Assembly (NCBI GenBank): GCA_013152695.1
Contig: JAADFV010000081.1
Span: 1 to 7,896 of the forward strand
DNA length: 7,896 nucleotides
Source of the DNA: Chloroflexota bacterium
GTDB lineage: Bacteria; Chloroflexota; Anaerolineae; J102
Reading direction: 5' to 3'
Shown here: piece by piece, positions 5,812-7,896 of the stretch
Layout: each line of letters begins with the position of its first letter
Numbering within the stretch: position 1 is the first letter of the stretch
Made by a program: the position numbers and the translations under genes
The notes under the pieces: model-generated
What the model saw: the letters and a program-made list of their open reading frames with translations, nothing else
Told to the model about the DNA's origin: nothing
Database searches by the model: none

Positions 5812-6700
5812 AAGAGGCCTCCACGAGTTTATCTGCGAGCTGTAAATCCATGTGCGCCCGGCGATTGGCCCAGCACATGTAGGCAATCGAAACAAAATAG
5901 GATGCCGGCAGGCGATGAAGTGTGTTGATTTTGGTGCTGAGCACGGTCGTTTTGCCCCCAAAACCCATTGGGCCGATACCCAGTTCGTTGGCCTCTTGGG
6001 TAAGCCGTTCTTCCAGCTCGGCCAACTCGGGATGGGGGTTTGTATCTTCCAGCGGTCGTAAAAGCTGTTGTTTCGACTTGATGTAGGAGGCACCTCGATC
6101 GCCGCCAATGGCGATGCCAAGTACACCGGGAGCGCAACCTTTCCCTTGTGCCTGATATACGGCATCCAGCACCACCCGCCGCACTCCCTCCAGATCTCGA
6201 CCTGCTTTCAGGCGGGCATCGGGAAGCTTGTACTGCGTACTGACGTTTTCGCAACCACCACCCTTGAGCAAGAGATCGACGTGGACCGAATCCTTGTCCC
6301 ACTCGTGAAAGTGCATGGTTGGGAAGTCGATACCCGTGTTGTCACCACTGTTCTTGCCGGTAAGGCTGTCGACGGCATTGGGGCGCAGATAGGAGCGTTC
6401 CGTGGCGATGGCAGCCGCTTTGCGAATTTCATCAGCAAGTTTACGGGTGGAGACTCCCAAGGGATAATAGATTTCGAAAATGGGTGTGCCCGTATCTTGA
6501 CAGATGGGTGTGCTCCGTTCGCGGGCGATTTCGATATTGCGTAGGATCGTGTCTAGCGCGCCTTCGGCCGCAGAACCGGGCTCTTCTTCTGCTTTTGCTT
6601 TTTCCAGGGCGTTGCGCATGTCATCCGGCAAGATAGTCGCGGCGCGACGAATCAATTCTACAAAATGATCGGTCAAATCTTCTTGATTGAATGGGTTCAT
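5804..6700 (-). CDS. fumA: Class I fumarate hydratase, alpha (N-terminal, iron-sulfur) subunit
   Basis: A 298-aa cytoplasmic subunit that holds the [4Fe-4S] cluster of the oxygen-sensitive fumarase. The three expected ligand cysteines are visible: Cys67 in ICQDTGTP, Cys189 in GCAPG and Cys276 in MCWANRR. Their spacing (122 and 87 residues) fits the class I family. Other signatures are NTGIDFPTMHFHEW (121-134), KGGGCEN (146-152), GIAIGGDRGASY (195-206) and GIGPMGFGGKTT (241-252). The extra Cys150 in GGGCEN is common in the two-subunit branch. Length matches family alpha subunits (about 280-300 aa). The ATG at 6700 has an excellent Shine-Dalgarno GGAGGT (6714-6709) 8 nt upstream, and an extended -10 promoter lies about 100 bp upstream. 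The beta gene overlaps the 3' end. L(+)-tartrate dehydratase alpha (TtdA) is the main alternative, but no tartrate genes are nearby. The symbol follows two-subunit naming. Confidence 0.92.
   Translation of the reverse strand: MNPFNQEDLTDHFVELIRRAATILPDDMRNALEKAKAEEEPGSAAEGALDTILRNIEIARERSTPICQDTGTPIFEIYYPLGVSTRKLADEIRKAAAIATERSYLRPNAVDSLTGKNSGDNTGIDFPTMHFHEWDKDSVHVDLLLKGGGCENVSTQYKLPDARLKAGRDLEGVRRVVLDAVYQAQGKGCAPGVLGIAIGGDRGASYIKSKQQLLRPLEDTNPHPELAELEERLTQEANELGIGPMGFGGKTTVLSTKINTLHRLPASYFVSIAYMCWANRRAHMDLQLADKLVEASYD
5818..5822 (-). promoter_or_regulatory. Ribosome binding site that sets the fumarase beta start
   Basis: GGAGG on the minus strand (5822-5818) is 6 nt before the ATG at 5811 and lies inside the end of the alpha gene. 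It decides between this start and longer in-frame starts upstream, which would run through most of the alpha gene in another frame. Confidence 0.8.
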
Positions 6701-6795
6701 AACATCGTACCTCCAAGAAAGGCGCTATCAGCTCGCCCTGACGGCAAGAACCCCCTTAACCATCAACGCGTCTGACGGCGTGAGATTGGATTCTT

Positions 6796-6825
6796 ATCAT
6801 ACCACCGATGGCCAGGGAATGTATA
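6796..6825 (-). promoter_or_regulatory. Probable extended -10 promoter of the fumarase operon
   Basis: On the minus strand, TATGAT (6801-6796, 5 of 6 to the -10 consensus) is preceded by TGG (6804-6802), giving the TGnTATAAT-type extended -10. TATACA (6825-6820) stands 18 bp upstream as a partial -35 (4 of 6). Transcription would start near 6789, giving a leader of about 90 nt before the alpha ATG. In that leader the 8-mer GCCGTCAG occurs twice (6779-6772 and 6745-6738). Confidence 0.6.
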
Positions 6826-6839
6826 AATTTTTTGGCTTC

Positions 6840-6895
6840 GACCGTTGAATCAGCGCACTCAGATTCTTCTCCGCCGGTTTGTGCCGGCAACGGTC
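6840..6895. repeat. Inverted repeat with 8-bp arms in the fumarase upstream region
   Basis: GACCGTTG (6840-6847) and CAACGGTC (6888-6895) are perfect inverted copies separated by 40 bases. Inside the interval a second small stem, GCCGG (6873-6877) with CCGGC (6884-6888), overlaps the right arm by one base, so the two would compete at that base. The element lies upstream of the predicted promoter and could be an operator-like or transcript-end structure. Function unknown. Confidence 0.4.
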
Positions 6896-6927
6896 TGATC
6901 CGGGGCAAGGGCGTGTATAGCCCGGCA

Positions 6928-6996
6928 TGATGACGAATCCGGTGGGGGAGAAGTGGAGATGGGTGGGAAAGAGCTCCAAAAGTGGATTCGTCATCA
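6928..6996. repeat. Perfect 13-bp inverted repeat downstream of the alcohol dehydrogenase gene
   Basis: TGATGACGAATCC (6928-6940) and GGATTCGTCATCA (6984-6996) are exact inverted copies separated by 43 bases. The loop is G-rich on the plus strand (runs at 6941-6967). The element starts 21 bp past the alcohol dehydrogenase stop on the minus strand. No T-run follows either arm, so it is not a classic intrinsic terminator. It could be a Rho-independent-like 3' hairpin, a small dispersed repeat or a remnant of a mobile element; the sequence alone does not decide. Together with the neighbouring 8-bp inverted repeat it fills most of the 6701-7017 gap, in which I see no supported gene. Confidence 0.65.
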
Positions 6997-7017
6997 GCCG
7001 TAAAGATGGCCGTCCGC

Positions 7018-7896
7018 TTAGGCCCGGCCTAACTCGAAGGTGCGTTGGTAAATCTTGATATAACCCTTGTAGTCGACATCGCGAGGATTGCCGATGGTCT
7101 GGGGATCTTTGGAGGCAAGCTCGGCGAGCAGAGGAATTTGTCCTTCACTAAAACCTAGGTCTTGCAAAGTAGGGATTTCGAGGTCTTCGGTGAGGCGGTA
7201 CACGGCGTCCACGGCTTTTTCGGCCGCCTGCCAGACGCTCAAACCCCGAATATCTTCACCCAATGCCTGGGCGATACGGGCAAACTTCTGGGGTTCGCCG
7301 ATGTAGTTGTATTCCATGACCGGCCCTAAAAGGCGGGCGGTGATGGCACCGTGGGGGCAGTTGACAACGCCACCGGCGGTTTGGCTCATGGCGTGGGCAG
7401 CACCGGCGCTATCGGTGCCGTAGGCCAGGCCACCCAGCATGGCTGCCATGCTCATCTTGTAACGTGCTTCCTGGTTCTGGCCTTGGGCAAAGGCGATACG
7501 AAGATATTGCCCTACGTATTCCATAGCCAGTAAGGCGACAGCATCGGTGAAGGGTTGGGCGAAGGCCATGGTGTAGCATTCGATGGCGTGGGCAAGGGCA
7601 TCCATACCGGTGCCGGCGGTCACATGAGCAGGCAGGTTGATGGTGAGCAAGGGGTCGATGAGAGCCACAGTGGCGGCGATATTTGGCGTGCCGCCGATGT
7701 TGAATTTGATGTGGCGCACGGGATCGGTGATCACGGCCCATAAAGTCGCCTCGCTTCCCGTTCCTGCCGTGGTGGGGATGGCAATGAGGGGCGGAATGGG
7801 CTGGGTGATGGGGTTGGGATCGGCCCACTCGTAATCGATGACCGAGCCGCCATGCTTGGCGACAACACCGATCGCTTTGGCCGTATCCATGGAACT
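7018..7896 (-). CDS. Iron-containing alcohol dehydrogenase (3' portion; 5' end beyond the window)
   Basis: Group III (iron-dependent) NAD(P)H alcohol dehydrogenase, a cytoplasmic enzyme interconverting alcohols with aldehydes or ketones. The frame runs open to the window edge, and the bases upstream of the first visible Met encode Ser-Ser, matching the family's GGGSSMDTAK nucleotide-binding motif. The true N-terminus (about 90-100 residues) is therefore missing here. Counting from that Met (7890), the conserved PTTAGTGSEA is at 39-48. The metal ligands are Asp97 and His101 in GMDALAHAIE, His166 in AAHAMSQ and His180 in CPHG. Their spacing of 4, 65 and 14 closely follows FucO-type enzymes (4, 63, 14). 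The C-terminus ends normally (KDPQTIGNPRDVDYKGYIKIYQRTFE then a short tail). The substrate is not predictable; 1,3-propanediol, lactaldehyde, butanol or methanol-type members share these motifs. It is on the same strand as fumarase but 317 bp upstream of it, with a separate fumarase promoter. Confidence 0.93.
   Translation of the reverse strand, partial: SSMDTAKAIGVVAKHGGSVIDYEWADPNPITQPIPPLIAIPTTAGTGSEATLWAVITDPVRHIKFNIGGTPNIAATVALIDPLLTINLPAHVTAGTGMDALAHAIECYTMAFAQPFTDAVALLAMEYVGQYLRIAFAQGQNQEARYKMSMAAMLGGLAYGTDSAGAAHAMSQTAGGVVNCPHGAITARLLGPVMEYNYIGEPQKFARIAQALGEDIRGLSVWQAAEKAVDAVYRLTEDLEIPTLQDLGFSEGQIPLLAELASKDPQTIGNPRDVDYKGYIKIYQRTFELGRA

Noticed and set aside
5197..6165. Longer 322-codon reading of the fumarase beta gene
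   Set aside because: The extra upstream part lies in another frame inside the alpha gene and does not resemble the family. The ATG at 5811 has a good ribosome binding site and gives the normal subunit length.
6941..6967. G-quadruplex in the G-rich loop of the 13-bp inverted repeat
   Set aside because: Only three runs of three or more G are present on the plus strand, so a stable four-run quadruplex is not supported.
6797..6994. 65-codon open frame on the minus strand in the gap upstream of fumarase
   Set aside because: It starts inside an arm of the 13-bp inverted repeat, has no ribosome binding site, runs over the predicted fumarase promoter and has irregular composition. It is more likely non-coding, although a repeat-encoded peptide cannot be fully excluded.
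1..7896. Defence system, phage, integron, CRISPR array or biosynthetic cluster
   Set aside because: All supported genes are housekeeping metabolism or transport families. No integrase, transposase, nuclease, regular short repeats or modular synthases are visible on either strand.

Overview
This window looks like ordinary chromosomal DNA from a moderately GC-rich bacterium. It contains no transposase, phage gene, CRISPR array, tRNA or rRNA. The best guess at origin is a member of the Chloroflexota (Anaerolineae/Caldilineae-like). The hints are the lipoprotein leader (LVAC followed by a Pro/Ala-rich linker), the two-subunit class I fumarase and the doubled ProW permease. This assignment is an inference, not a demonstration.

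Layout. (1) Bases 185-754 (+) encode a small membrane methyltransferase of the isoprenylcysteine carboxyl methyltransferase/PEMT type, with its own extended -10 promoter. (2) Bases 976-1941 (+) encode a lipoprotein substrate-binding protein of the OpuAC/ProX type, driven by a near-consensus promoter (TTGACA, 17 bp, TATACT). (3) A perfect 13-bp bidirectional terminator hairpin (1964-2000) separates it from a convergent minus-strand unit. (4) That unit encodes the other parts of the transporter: an OpuAA/ProV-type ATPase (5082-4036), then after 1 bp a 670-aa permease in which two ProW units are fused head to tail (4034-2022). (5) Upstream on the same strand lie the alpha (6700-5804) and beta (5811-5197) subunits of a class I [4Fe-4S] fumarate hydratase, overlapping by 8 bp and preceded by an extended -10 promoter. 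(6) The right edge holds the 3' part of an iron-dependent alcohol dehydrogenase (from beyond 7896 to 7018), also on the minus strand.

How the parts work together. The binding protein, ATPase and fused permease should form one quaternary-amine (glycine betaine/choline/proline-betaine type) importer. Its binding protein is expressed from its own strong promoter, convergent to the membrane and ATPase genes, instead of in the usual single operon. The ATPase gene has no convincing promoter of its own in the 114-bp gap behind the fumarase beta gene, so fumarase and importer may share a transcript. A 12-bp hairpin that folds best in the minus-strand RNA sits just before the ATPase ribosome binding site.

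The less ordinary material is the 317-bp gap between fumarase and alcohol dehydrogenase (6701-7017). It contains two separate long-loop inverted repeats, one a perfect 13-mer, and looks like a structured intergenic element. I see no evidence for a wholly new biological system here.
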